Source: Mycolicibacterium elephantis DSM 44368
GTDB lineage: Bacteria > Actinomycetota > Actinomycetes > Mycobacteriales > Mycobacteriaceae
DNA length: 64,000 nt
Direction: 5' to 3'
Assembly: GCF_004014805.1 (NCBI RefSeq)
Contig: NZ_ATDN01000009.1
Coordinates: 1 to 64,000 of the forward strand
The position numbers and the translations under genes are program-made. The notes beneath the pieces were generated by a model. The model worked only from the letters and a program-made list of their open reading frames with translations, did no database searches and was not told the DNA's origin. This document shows, in pieces, positions 43,839 through 51,479 of the stretch; positions within the stretch are counted from its first letter, which is position 1; the number at the start of each line of letters is the position of its first letter.

Positions 43839-43867
43839 TTTGTACCCCGTGACCGCGGTCACAGCAA
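43839..43867 (-). promoter_or_regulatory. Ms1 promoter with an embedded Crp-type palindrome
   Basis: Minus strand -35 TTGCTG (43867-43862), 17-base spacer, -10 TACAAA (43844-43839). The spacer holds TGTGACCGCGGTCACG (43863-43848), a full match to the mycobacterial Crp consensus TGTGA-N6-TCACG. Binding there would block polymerase. Confidence 0.7.
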
Positions 43868-43941
43868 GGGCCAAATGACGCAGCGGTTCCGGATCGTTAT
43901 GCGCCCCGAATCGGGTGCCCGCCGCGGGGCGGAATCGGTGT

Positions 43942-44799
43942 TCAGAACGCGAAACGGCGCAGCAGCGAATAGGTCAGCGCGCCGGCCGCCAGTGCGCTGA
44001 CGCCGACCGCTGCGGTGGTGGCCATCGCGGCGCCCGACGGCGCGGGAATGCGGTCGCGCAACGACACCGGCCTGGAGAAAATCAGCACCGGCCAGCCGCG
44101 CGTGGCGGCTTCTTTGCGCAGGGCGCGATCCGGGTTTACCACGGTCGGGTGGCCGACGATTTCCAGCATCGGCAGATCGGTGATCGAGTCGGAATAGGCG
44201 TAGCAGTGTTCCAGTGCGTAGCCCTCGCGGGTGGCGAGCTGGCGAATCGCCTCGGCTTTGCCTTCGCCAAAGCAATAGAACGCGATCCCGCCGGTGTAGC
44301 GGCCGTCTTCGACGACCATCCGCGTCGCCATGGCGTGGGTCGCACCGAGCGCGCGGGCGATCGGCGCGGCGATCTCTTCCCCTGACGCCGAGACAATGAC
44401 GACGTCGCGGCCGAACAACTTGTGATCGGCGATCAGATCGGCGGCTTCGGCGAACACCAACGGGTTGACGATGTCGTGCAGCGTCTCGCCGACGATCGAC
44501 TTCACCTGCTCGACGTCCCAGCCCGCGCACATGTTCGTCAGGTAGCTACGCATCCGGTCCATCTGGTCGTGGTCGGCCCCGGACATCAGAAAAAGAAACT
44601 GCGCATAGGCCGACTTCAAAACGGCCCGCCGATTGATTAGCCCTTGGTTGAAGAAGGGTTTGCTGAACGCTAACGTGCTCGATTTCGCGATCACCGTCTT
44701 GTCGAGGTCGAAGAACGCCGCGGTCTTGACGGGCTCGCCGGCAGGTGCCGCCGACTGCGGAACTGTCAACCGTTCGGTTGACGGCTGCGGTTCGGTCAC
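43942..44799 (-). CDS. HAD-IB family hydrolase (SerB-like), Rv3661-like
   Basis: A 285-residue HAD phosphatase: motif I AAFFDLDKTVI, motif II VIVSASGEE, motif III/IV AYSDSITDLPML, and a C-terminal membrane segment (AAVGVSALAAGALTYSLL). It resembles phosphoserine phosphatase but belongs to the wider HAD-IB group, often acting on lipid head groups. GTG 44799. It is flanked by the Ms1 and 6C RNA genes. Confidence 0.92.
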   Translation of the reverse strand: MTEPQPSTERLTVPQSAAPAGEPVKTAAFFDLDKTVIAKSSTLAFSKPFFNQGLINRRAVLKSAYAQFLFLMSGADHDQMDRMRSYLTNMCAGWDVEQVKSIVGETLHDIVNPLVFAEAADLIADHKLFGRDVVIVSASGEEIAAPIARALGATHAMATRMVVEDGRYTGGIAFYCFGEGKAEAIRQLATREGYALEHCYAYSDSITDLPMLEIVGHPTVVNPDRALRKEAATRGWPVLIFSRPVSLRDRIPAPSGAAMATTAAVGVSALAAGALTYSLLRRFAF

Positions 44800-44956
44800 G
44801 GCGCCAGCATAGGTCGGGTCGCGTGACACACGCCGAGCCTCCGGACAAAGTGGCAGTTCACGAAGGTAGCCGCCACGGTCGCCTGCCCTGCTTTTCTGTG
44901 CTTTCTTCAGCAAGTAATCCTTGCGTCGATCCGCACTGGCGTGTGTATAGTGAGCG

Positions 44957-45054
44957 TTACCCGGCCTACGTCGGGTGTGCATCAGCCCGACCCCCCGGGG
45001 CTGATACACGACGACCTCCGCCTCCTCCCCCCCTGGCGGGGGTCGTCTCTTTTT
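44957..45054 (+). ncRNA. 6C small RNA (B11)
   Basis: A roughly 98-nt RNA. Hairpin 1 has arms ATCAGCCC and GGGCTGAT (44981-45005) with loop GACCCCCCG; hairpin 2 is a 13-bp stem (45010-45047) with a loop containing seven C, followed by TCTTTTT, a classic terminator. The two C-rich loops define the 6C family, known in M. tuberculosis as B11 between Rv3660c and Rv3661, the same place as here. A TATAGT -10 lies at 44946-44951. The rest of 44800-45217 shows no gene. Confidence 0.95.
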
Positions 45055-45217
45055 CCACGTCCTTTCGCAACGCGGATATGTTGCGCCGCCACTCGACGTT
45101 GCGGAACGCGATTTTCGCCTCGCCGGTGAGCCCGCGGGCTATCCACATCTGCAAACTCATCCACAGATTCGGGTGTGCTCATGGCGCGGTCTGGGGTTTG
45201 CCCGACAGGGTGGATTC

Positions 45218-46300
45218 ATGGCCAGCACCCAAGGCATCCTCGCGCTGATCGACGACCCCGCCCTGCGCGGTGACGTCGACCGGGTGTGCGCCGCCGTCGG
45301 CCTGCAGGCCGTCCATGCCGCCGAGCCGTCGAGCCGCAAGGTGTGGGCCGGCGCGGCGGCCGTGCTGCTCGATGTGCTGGCCGCTCACCGGTGCGCGCAA
45401 CGGGCCCTGCCCCGTCGCAACCGCGTCGTGTTGGTGGGGCGACGCGAACCGATCGCCGCCGACTGGGAAGCCGCGATCGCGGTCGGGGCGCAACGGGTGA
45501 TCACGCTGCCCGAGCAGGACGCCGAGCTGATGGCCGAGCTGGCCGACGCCGCCGAGGCGGTCCGTGATGATGCGCCGCGCGGAGCGGTGCTCGCGGTGAT
45601 CGCCGGGCGCGGCGGCGCGGGCGCCTCGGTGTTCGCTACCGCACTGGCCCGCACAGCGTCGCAGTCCACGAAAGCCGCCGAGGCCTTGCTCGTCGACGTC
45701 GACCCGTGGAGCGGAGGCATCGACCTTGTGCTGGGCAGCGAAGCCGATCCCGGGCTGCGCTGGCCGGACCTGCTGTTGCAAGGCGGTCGGCTAACCTACG
45801 CCGCGCTGCGCGACGCGCTGCCGCACCGTGCCGGGGTGACCGTGTTGTCGTGTGCCCGCACCGGCGGTGACATCGATCCCGCACCGCTGGCGGCGGTGCT
45901 CGAGGCCGGCAGCCGCGGCGGTGTGACCGTGGTCTGCGACGTACCGAGACGATCGACCGCGGCCGCCGAGACGACGCTGGCCTCCGCCGATCTTGTCGTT
46001 GTCGTCGTGCCGGCCGACGTGCGTTCGTGCGCTGCGGCGGCGGCGGTGGCGCGGTGGGTCACGACGGTCAACCCGAACGCGGGCGCGGTGGTGCGCGGAC
46101 CCGCGCCCGGCGGCCTGAGGCCACGTCAGGTCGCCGAGATCGTCGAGCTGCCGTTGTTGGCCGCGATGCGTCCGCAGCCCGCGGTGGCGCGCATCCTCGA
46201 GCGCGACGGTCTGCGCCTGCGACGACAGTCTCCGCTGGCCGTCGCCGCCGGCCGGGTGCTCGCCGTGGTGCGCGAGCATTCCGTGGTGGAGGCGGCATGA
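45218..46300 (+). CDS. ssd: Septum-site-determining-like protein Ssd, Rv3660c-like
   Basis: A 360-residue MinD/TadZ-type protein. An N-terminal receiver-like region (ILALIDDPALRGDV) precedes a P-loop-like domain. The deviant Walker A is GRGGAGAS, lacking the usual lysines, so ATP binding may be lost or altered. VDVDPWSGGIDLVLG matches the switch region. M. tuberculosis Ssd affects septation and dormancy-type genes; TadZ homologues place pili. First gene of the tad operon; overlaps tadA. Confidence 0.92.
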   Translation: MASTQGILALIDDPALRGDVDRVCAAVGLQAVHAAEPSSRKVWAGAAAVLLDVLAAHRCAQRALPRRNRVVLVGRREPIAADWEAAIAVGAQRVITLPEQDAELMAELADAAEAVRDDAPRGAVLAVIAGRGGAGASVFATALARTASQSTKAAEALLVDVDPWSGGIDLVLGSEADPGLRWPDLLLQGGRLTYAALRDALPHRAGVTVLSCARTGGDIDPAPLAAVLEAGSRGGVTVVCDVPRRSTAAAETTLASADLVVVVVPADVRSCAAAAAVARWVTTVNPNAGAVVRGPAPGGLRPRQVAEIVELPLLAAMRPQPAVARILERDGLRLRRQSPLAVAAGRVLAVVREHSVVEAA

Positions 46301-47472
46301 GCGCCTCGCTGATCGACCGGGTCCGGGAGCGGCTCGCCGCCGAAGCGCTGAGCGCCGCGGCACTGCGCCCGAACGTCGTCGCCGAAGCGATTCGGGCCGA
46401 GTCCGGTGGCCTGCTCGGCGACAGCGAGGTGCTGCGCGGCCTGCAGCTGGTGCAGACCGAGCTCGCCGGCGCTGGTGTGCTGGAGCCGCTGCTGCGCGCC
46501 GAAGGCACCACCGATGTCCTGGTGACCGCGCCCGATGCGGTGTGGGTGGACGCCGGCGACGGCTTGCGCCCCAGCGAGGTTCGATTTTCCGACGAGGCGG
46601 CGGTGCGCCGGCTGGCGCAGCGTCTGGCCTTGGCGGCGGGCCGGCGCCTCGACGAGGCCCAACCATGGGTGGACGGTCAGTTGAGCGGGCTGGGCACCGG
46701 GGAGTTCACCGTGCGGCTGCACGCGGTGCTGCCTCCGGTCGCCGTCGGCGGCACGTGCATTTCGCTGCGGGTGTTGCGGCCCGCCACCCAGGACCTCGCG
46801 GCGCTCGGCCGCGCCGGCGCCATCGACCCCTCGGCAGCGGCGCTGCTCGACGGCATCATCCGCGCGCGGCTGGCCGTGTTGATCTCGGGCGGCACGGGCG
46901 CGGGAAAGACAACCCTGTTGGCGGCGCTGCTGGGGTCGGTGCCCGCCCACGAACGCATCGTCTGTGTGGAGGACGCCGCCGAACTCGCCCCCGCCCATCC
47001 GCATCTGGTCAAGTTGGTGGCGCGGTGCCCCAACGTCGAAGGCGCCGGCGAGGTGGGGGTGCGAGAGCTGGTGAGGCAGGCGTTACGGATGCGTCCGGAC
47101 CGGATCGTCGTGGGTGAGGTCCGCGGCGCCGAAGTGGTCGACCTGCTCGCGGCGCTCAACACCGGTCATGACGGCGGCGCGGGCACCGTGCACGCCAACA
47201 GTCCCGCCGAGGTGCCGGCCCGGCTCGAGGCGCTGGCGGCCGTCGGTGGGCTCGACCGCGCGGCCCTGCACAGCCAACTCGCCGCGGCGGTCCAAGTGGT
47301 TGTGCACGTCAGCCGCGGCCGTTCCGGCCGCCGAAGGCTCACGGAGATCTCGGTGCTCGAGCGCGGGCCCGACGGCACGGTGCGTGCCGTGCGCGCATGG
47401 CACGTCGACGGCGGATCCGGTTGCGGCGCGGAACGACTGCGGAGACTGATCGAAGAACGGCGATCATCATGA
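46297..47472 (+). CDS. tadA: TadA/CpaF-type secretion ATPase, Rv3659c-like
   Basis: A 391-residue type II/IV secretion ATPase. Walker A GGTGAGKTT near residue 199, Asp box CVEDAAEL, Walker B RPDRIVVGEVRG and His box GTVHANSP are all present. It powers assembly of Flp-type pili. ATG 46297 overlaps ssd and its stop overlaps tadB. Confidence 0.94.
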   Translation: MSASLIDRVRERLAAEALSAAALRPNVVAEAIRAESGGLLGDSEVLRGLQLVQTELAGAGVLEPLLRAEGTTDVLVTAPDAVWVDAGDGLRPSEVRFSDEAAVRRLAQRLALAAGRRLDEAQPWVDGQLSGLGTGEFTVRLHAVLPPVAVGGTCISLRVLRPATQDLAALGRAGAIDPSAAALLDGIIRARLAVLISGGTGAGKTTLLAALLGSVPAHERIVCVEDAAELAPAHPHLVKLVARCPNVEGAGEVGVRELVRQALRMRPDRIVVGEVRGAEVVDLLAALNTGHDGGAGTVHANSPAEVPARLEALAAVGGLDRAALHSQLAAAVQVVVHVSRGRSGRRRLTEISVLERGPDGTVRAVRAWHVDGGSGCGAERLRRLIEERRSS

Positions 47473-48269
47473 GCGGCGCGGCACTGGCCCTCGCGCTCGC
47501 CCTGGTGGTCGCACCCGAACCCTCCCGGCGCGTCACGATGCAGCACCGAGCACCCGGCCGGTCGTCGACATCGTCGGCACGGACCCGGCTCATGGCGCTG
47601 GGATGCCTGGCGGTGGCCACCGTGCTGGTCATGATCGTCGCGCCGCCCGGTCTCGTGGTGGCCGCCGGCACGGTGGCCGTCACCGCGGAAGCCCGTCGTC
47701 GCCGTCGGGTCCGCAACCGGCGCAGCGCATCGGAAGCCGCCGCGCTGCAGGGTGCGTTGGACGTGCTCGTCGGTGAACTGCGGGTGGGTGCGCATCCGGC
47801 GACCGCCTTCGAGACGGCCGCCCGGGAAGTCGACGGTGGCATCGCCGCGTCCTTGCGCACCGTCGCCGCGCGGGCCCGGATGGGCGCCGACGTCGCCGCG
47901 GGGTTGCGTAGTGTCGCGCATCGGTCGGCGCTTTCCGCGCACTGGAACCGTCTGGCGGTGTGTTGGCAGCTGGCCCAGACCCACGGCCTGGCGATCGCGA
48001 CGCTGATGCAGACTGCGCAGCGCGACATCGTTGAGCGCGAACGGTTCTCGACTCAGGTCAGCGCCGCCATGGCGGGTGCGCGCACTACGGCCGCGGTGCT
48101 GGCCGGGCTGCCGGTGGCCGGGGTCGGCCTCGGGCAGATGATCGGCGCCGATCCGTTGGGCCTTCTGTGCTCCGGCGGCGCGGGTCAGTGGCTGACGGCG
48201 ATCGGGGCGGCGCTGGTCTGTGCCGGCCTGGCGTGGTCGGACCGGATCACCGATCGAGTGCTGAAATGA
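47469..48269 (+). CDS. tadB: TadB-like type II secretion F-domain membrane protein, Rv3658c-like
   Basis: A 266-residue membrane protein with an N-terminal membrane segment pair, a helical T2SSF domain (LDVLVGELRVGAHPATAFE, QTHGLAIATLMQTAQRD) and C-terminal membrane segments. ATGA overlap on both sides. It forms the inner-membrane platform with TadC. Confidence 0.9.
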   Translation: MSGAALALALALVVAPEPSRRVTMQHRAPGRSSTSSARTRLMALGCLAVATVLVMIVAPPGLVVAAGTVAVTAEARRRRRVRNRRSASEAAALQGALDVLVGELRVGAHPATAFETAAREVDGGIAASLRTVAARARMGADVAAGLRSVAHRSALSAHWNRLAVCWQLAQTHGLAIATLMQTAQRDIVERERFSTQVSAAMAGARTTAAVLAGLPVAGVGLGQMIGADPLGLLCSGGAGQWLTAIGAALVCAGLAWSDRITDRVLK

Positions 48270-48838
48270 CTACAGCGGCACTGCTTCTCGCGGCGGTCCT
48301 GCTGGTCGGGCCGGGCGCCGCCCGCACACTTCCGGCGGTGGAGGCACCGAACCCGGCGGCGATCCAACCGCATCGTGGTCGACCGGACCCGCTCGCCGCC
48401 GCATCCGCGCTCGACGTGTTCGCCGCCTGCCTGCAGTCCGGGATGGCGGTGTCGGCGGCGGCCGAGGCGTCGGCGACGCTCGCCCCGACCCACCTCGGGC
48501 GGTTGCTGACCCGGGCTGCGCAGCTGTTGGCATTGGGTGCCGATCCGGCGTTGGCCTGGTCGGACCCCGCGGGACACCGGGATCGACACACCGACGCGCT
48601 GCTGCGGCTGACGCGGCGATCGGCGTCGTCGGGTGCCGCACTGGCCGACGGCGTCACGGATCTGGCCGGCCGCACGCGCGACGACGCCGCCGCCGACGCC
48701 CGCGCGGCGGCCGAGCGGGCCTCGGTGTTGATTGCCGGACCCTTGGGGTTGTGTTACCTGCCGGCGTTTGTGTGCCTGGGCATTGTGCCGGTGGTCGCCG
48801 GATTGGCCGACGACGTATTGCGCTCCGGGGTCTTGTGA
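48266..48838 (+). CDS. tadC: TadC-like type II secretion F-domain membrane protein, Rv3657c-like
   Basis: A 190-residue protein, short for the family: N-terminal membrane segment (TTAALLLAAVLLVGPGAA), T2SSF helices (LDVFAACLQSGMAVSAAAEA, LTRRSASSGAALADGV) and a C-terminal membrane hairpin. Partner of TadB. Confidence 0.88.
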   Translation: MTTAALLLAAVLLVGPGAARTLPAVEAPNPAAIQPHRGRPDPLAAASALDVFAACLQSGMAVSAAAEASATLAPTHLGRLLTRAAQLLALGADPALAWSDPAGHRDRHTDALLRLTRRSASSGAALADGVTDLAGRTRDDAAADARAAAERASVLIAGPLGLCYLPAFVCLGIVPVVAGLADDVLRSGVL

Positions 48839-48862
48839 TTCAACAGGGAGAAAGGAAATCCG

Positions 48863-49066
48863 ATGCTGGCGAGAAAGATTCGGGCAGCCCAGGCGCAGCT
48901 TGCGATGCTGCTGGTCGACGAGGACGGCATGTCCACCGTGGAGTACGCGATCGGCACCGTGGCTGCCGCGGCGTTCGGCGCCATCCTGTACACCGTGGTC
49001 ACCGGCGACTCGATCGTCAGCGCGCTGACGAACATCATCAACCGCGCGCTGAGCACCAACGTCTAG
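48863..49066 (+). CDS. Flp-type pilin/DUF4244 protein, Rv3656c-like
   Basis: A 67-residue pilin-like protein: basic start MLARKIRAAQAQ, then DEDGMSTVEYAIGTVAAAAFGAIL, where G-MSTVE is the prepilin peptidase site with the conserved Glu at +5, and a membrane helix. GGAG-like site before ATG 48863. The peptidase itself is not in this window. Confidence 0.92.
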   Translation: MLARKIRAAQAQLAMLLVDEDGMSTVEYAIGTVAAAAFGAILYTVVTGDSIVSALTNIINRALSTNV

Positions 49067-49089
49067 GGGAGGAGCGCGGGGGTGCGACG

Positions 49090-49389
49090 GTGGAGGCGGC
49101 GTTCGCGCTCGCGGCGCTCGTCGCGGTCCTGATCCTGTGCGTGGCCGGGCTCACTGCGGTGTCGATGCACATCCGCTGTGTCGATGCGGCACGAGAGGCC
49201 GCCCGGCTCGCGGCGCGCGGCGACGACGGGGCCGCGGCGGCGCGCAGCGTCGCACCCGACGGCGCAATGGTGGGTGTGCGGCGTGAAGGCGGATGGGTGG
49301 TCGCGACGGTCAGCGCGCGATCGGCGCTGTTACCGGGCATCACCGTCGCGGCGCGGGCGGTGGCGGCGGCGGAACCCGGCGCGCGGTGA
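49090..49389 (+). CDS. TadE-like pseudopilin, Rv3655c-like
   Basis: From GTG 49090 a 99-residue product, MEAAFALAALVAVLILCVAG..., with a long membrane helix and a small extracellular domain (CVDAAREAARLAARGD). Codons just upstream read GGATVE, a prepilin-peptidase-like site, but no ATG, GTG or TTG precedes it in frame after the pilin stop, so either the site is vestigial or a non-standard start is used. GGGGAGGAG lies 15 bases upstream, too far for good spacing. Confidence 0.8.
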   Translation: MEAAFALAALVAVLILCVAGLTAVSMHIRCVDAAREAARLAARGDDGAAAARSVAPDGAMVGVRREGGWVVATVSARSALLPGITVAARAVAAAEPGAR

Positions 49390-49408
49390 GGACGGCTCGG
49401 CGACGTTG

Positions 49409-49813
49409 GTGGGTGTCGCGGCGATGGCGGTGCTGTTGGCGGTCACCGTCGGCGCGGTGTACGTCGGCGCGGCGGTGATCGGTCGGCACCGTGCACAGGC
49501 GGCCGCCGACCTGGCGGCGTTGGCGGCGGCGAGTTCCATGGTCGACGGCTCGGCGGCGGCGTGCAGCCGGGCAACCGAGATCGCGCACGCAATGGACGCG
49601 ACGGTCGCCCACTGCGCAGTGGAGAACCTGGACGTCGTGGTGGCCGTGGATGTCGACGTTTCGGTGGGACGGCTGGCGGTGGGCCCGGCGCGCGCCGTCG
49701 CCCGGGCAGGTCCGGTCGAGACAAACCACGCAGCTTCCTCGAAACTGCAGCTACTGCGGAAAAGTGCGAGTAGCACACACAATAACGGCAGTCTCGACGC
49801 TCATACGGGGTGA
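49409..49813 (+). CDS. TadG-like helicase/secretion neighbourhood protein, Rv3654c-like
   Basis: About 134 residues from GTG 49409 (TTG 49406 and ATG 49424 are alternatives). A membrane helix (MAVLLAVTVGAVYVGAAVIG) is followed by RHRAQAAADLAALAAAS, the start typical of TadG/Rv3654c-like exported proteins. The last 20 or so residues (LLRKSASSTHNNGS) are encoded by a copy of a dispersed intergenic element, so the natural end has probably been lost. Overlaps the convergent hydrolase stop by 13 bases. Confidence 0.75.
   Translation: MGVAAMAVLLAVTVGAVYVGAAVIGRHRAQAAADLAALAAASSMVDGSAAACSRATEIAHAMDATVAHCAVENLDVVVAVDVDVSVGRLAVGPARAVARAGPVETNHAASSKLQLLRKSASSTHNNGSLDAHTG
49756..49790. repeat. Partial copy C of the convergent-junction element
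   Basis: GCGGAAAAGTGCGAGTA (49756-49772) is identical to part of the copy at 60445-60507; the following bases are a degenerate match. It lies at the convergent end of the tad operon and is read into the last tad gene. Confidence 0.5.
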
Positions 49814-50484
49814 CGCAGGGCCGCCAGGAAGTTCGCGGAGGTGGCCACCGCACCGAAGACCCCACCCGACATGGTGACCATCTTCAGCGCGGCGCGGTAG
49901 TTCTCGTCGTCGACGGCGGCGGTGCAGTCGGCAAGGAGCAGGCACTCGAAACCGCGATCGTTGGCCTCCCGCATCGTCGTGTGCACGCACACATCGGTCG
50001 TCAGACCGGTCAACACGAGGTGGGTGATCCCCCGACGCAGAAGCAGCACATGCAGATCGGTCGCAAAAAAGGCGCCCTTACCGGGTTTGTCGACGACGGG
50101 TTCACCGTCCAGTGGCTGCAGTTCGGGGATGATCTCCCAGCCGGGTTCGCCACGCACCAGAATCCTGCCACGCGGACCCGACGACCCGATCTCCGCGCCC
50201 ACGCGCCGGGACCGCCACCGCTTGGTCGCGGGCAAATCGGACAGGTCGGCCCGGTGCCCCTCGCGGGTGTGGATCACCGTGAGACCGGCCTGCCGTGCCG
50301 CGGCCAGCACGGTGACGGCGGGGCCTACGGCCTGGCGCAGCCGAGCGATGTCGTAGCCCATCCGGTCCACATAGCCGCCCGGCGCACAGAAGTCGCATTG
50401 CCAATCGATCATCAGCAGCGCTGTCCGGGACGGCGCGATCCGGTCGTCGTATGGCCAGTCGTACGGCCGCGCAGCGACGTTCAC
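49801..50484 (-). CDS. Cysteine hydrolase, biuret-hydrolase (BiuH)-like
   Basis: A 227-residue isochorismatase-fold amidohydrolase. Catalytic triad: Asp in LMIDWQCDF, Lys in VDKPGKGAFF, Cys in TTDVCVHTTMREANDRG. The segments GGYVDRMGYD, THTREGHRADLSDLPATKRW-type and ILVRGEPGWEIIPEL match, from memory, Rhizobium biuret hydrolase closely, so biuret or a related ureide is the probable substrate, releasing ammonia. GTG 50484 overlaps the transporter protein stop. Confidence 0.85.
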   Translation of the reverse strand: MNVAARPYDWPYDDRIAPSRTALLMIDWQCDFCAPGGYVDRMGYDIARLRQAVGPAVTVLAAARQAGLTVIHTREGHRADLSDLPATKRWRSRRVGAEIGSSGPRGRILVRGEPGWEIIPELQPLDGEPVVDKPGKGAFFATDLHVLLLRRGITHLVLTGLTTDVCVHTTMREANDRGFECLLLADCTAAVDDENYRAALKMVTMSGGVFGAVATSANFLAALRHPV

Positions 50485-51470
50485 TCGGTCGAGTGATCGC
50501 AGGCCGGCCCGACGCTCGACGACTCGGCGAGGGCTTGTTCGTCGAATGCCGCGGCGAAGTCGGGTACCCCGTCTCCCTCCGGAATGTTGCCCTCGGCGAC
50601 CGCCCACGTAGCCAGGGTGTGCAGGCCGTCGGCGGCGGGCTGATCCAACACCAGCTCGTAGTGATAGCCGGACACCACATCACCCAGCGTGCTTCCCTGA
50701 AGGCCGGTCGCCTCACCAACGGCGTTGACCGCGCGTGGATTTGACTCCTCCAGCAATGTCGAGGCGCACTGCAGCGCTGCGAGCAGCCGGGTGATCTGGT
50801 CTCGTCTGCTGTCGAGCACGTCAGTGCGGGTGTTGATGTAGACCCGGCTGGTGTAGGGCGGGTCGCTGCGGAACACCACCGCGTCGTCGGCCCAGGCTTC
50901 ACTGATCTGCGTGGCGTAGGGCTCGAAGATGGCGGCCGCGTCGATGTCCCCGCGTGTCAGCGCGGTGCGCAGCTCGGGCGGGGCCACTTGGACCAGCTCG
51001 GCTGACACACCGTGTTCGGCGAGTGTGGTGGCAGCCATGTAGTGCGCGCTTGTTCCGAACGTCGTACCGACCCTGCGCCCGTTGAGATCTGACAGGCTGG
51101 TGATGCCCCGTCGGCCGTCGGCGATGATCCGCATGTTGTTGTGGTAGGCACTCTGCGCCAGCACCCGCACGTCATCGGAGGCGATGATCCCCGCCGACGT
51201 CGGCGCATCCGCGGCCGTCACGACGTCCACTGCGCCTCCGGCGAGGCTTTCCATCGCGGCCGCCCCCGAGGCGAAGTTCACCACGTCGACCTGAACGCCG
51301 GCCCGCTGAAAGAGGTCGAATGCCTCGGCGACGGGCACCTGCGCCCACGCGGGGTCGACCACCACGCCCAGGCTCAGCCGCGGATTCTCAACGGATGACG
51401 TTGCACCGCAGCCGGCCAACACGAGCACCGACAACACCACGACCACGGTTTGTCGCAGAAGAGTTTTCAC
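50481..51470 (-). CDS. ABC transporter substrate-binding lipoprotein (NMT1/SsuA type)
   Basis: A 329-residue lipoprotein: signal VVVVLSVLVLAGC with lipobox LAGC, then a two-lobed NMT1/ThiY-like domain (SLGVVVDPAWAQVP, GGAVDVVTAADAP, GRRVGTTFGTSAHYMA, IDAAAIFEPYA). Such proteins bind nitrate, taurine, sulfonates, ureides or thiamine precursors. No permease or ATPase is adjacent. The operon partner suggests a nitrogen-rich ligand. GTG 51470 with AAGGTG before it. Confidence 0.9.
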   Translation of the reverse strand: MKTLLRQTVVVVLSVLVLAGCGATSSVENPRLSLGVVVDPAWAQVPVAEAFDLFQRAGVQVDVVNFASGAAAMESLAGGAVDVVTAADAPTSAGIIASDDVRVLAQSAYHNNMRIIADGRRGITSLSDLNGRRVGTTFGTSAHYMAATTLAEHGVSAELVQVAPPELRTALTRGDIDAAAIFEPYATQISEAWADDAVVFRSDPPYTSRVYINTRTDVLDSRRDQITRLLAALQCASTLLEESNPRAVNAVGEATGLQGSTLGDVVSGYHYELVLDQPAADGLHTLATWAVAEGNIPEGDGVPDFAAAFDEQALAESSSVGPACDHSTE

Positions 51471-51479
51471 GGCACACCT

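Noticed and set aside
43559..43878. Open frames inside the Rv3662c-Rv3661 gap as protein genes
   Set aside because: They lack ribosome sites and coincide with the paired, promoter-driven Ms1 RNA.
45000..45060. Terminator of the HAD gene
   Set aside because: The HAD gene runs the other way; the hairpin and T tract belong to the 6C RNA on the plus strand.
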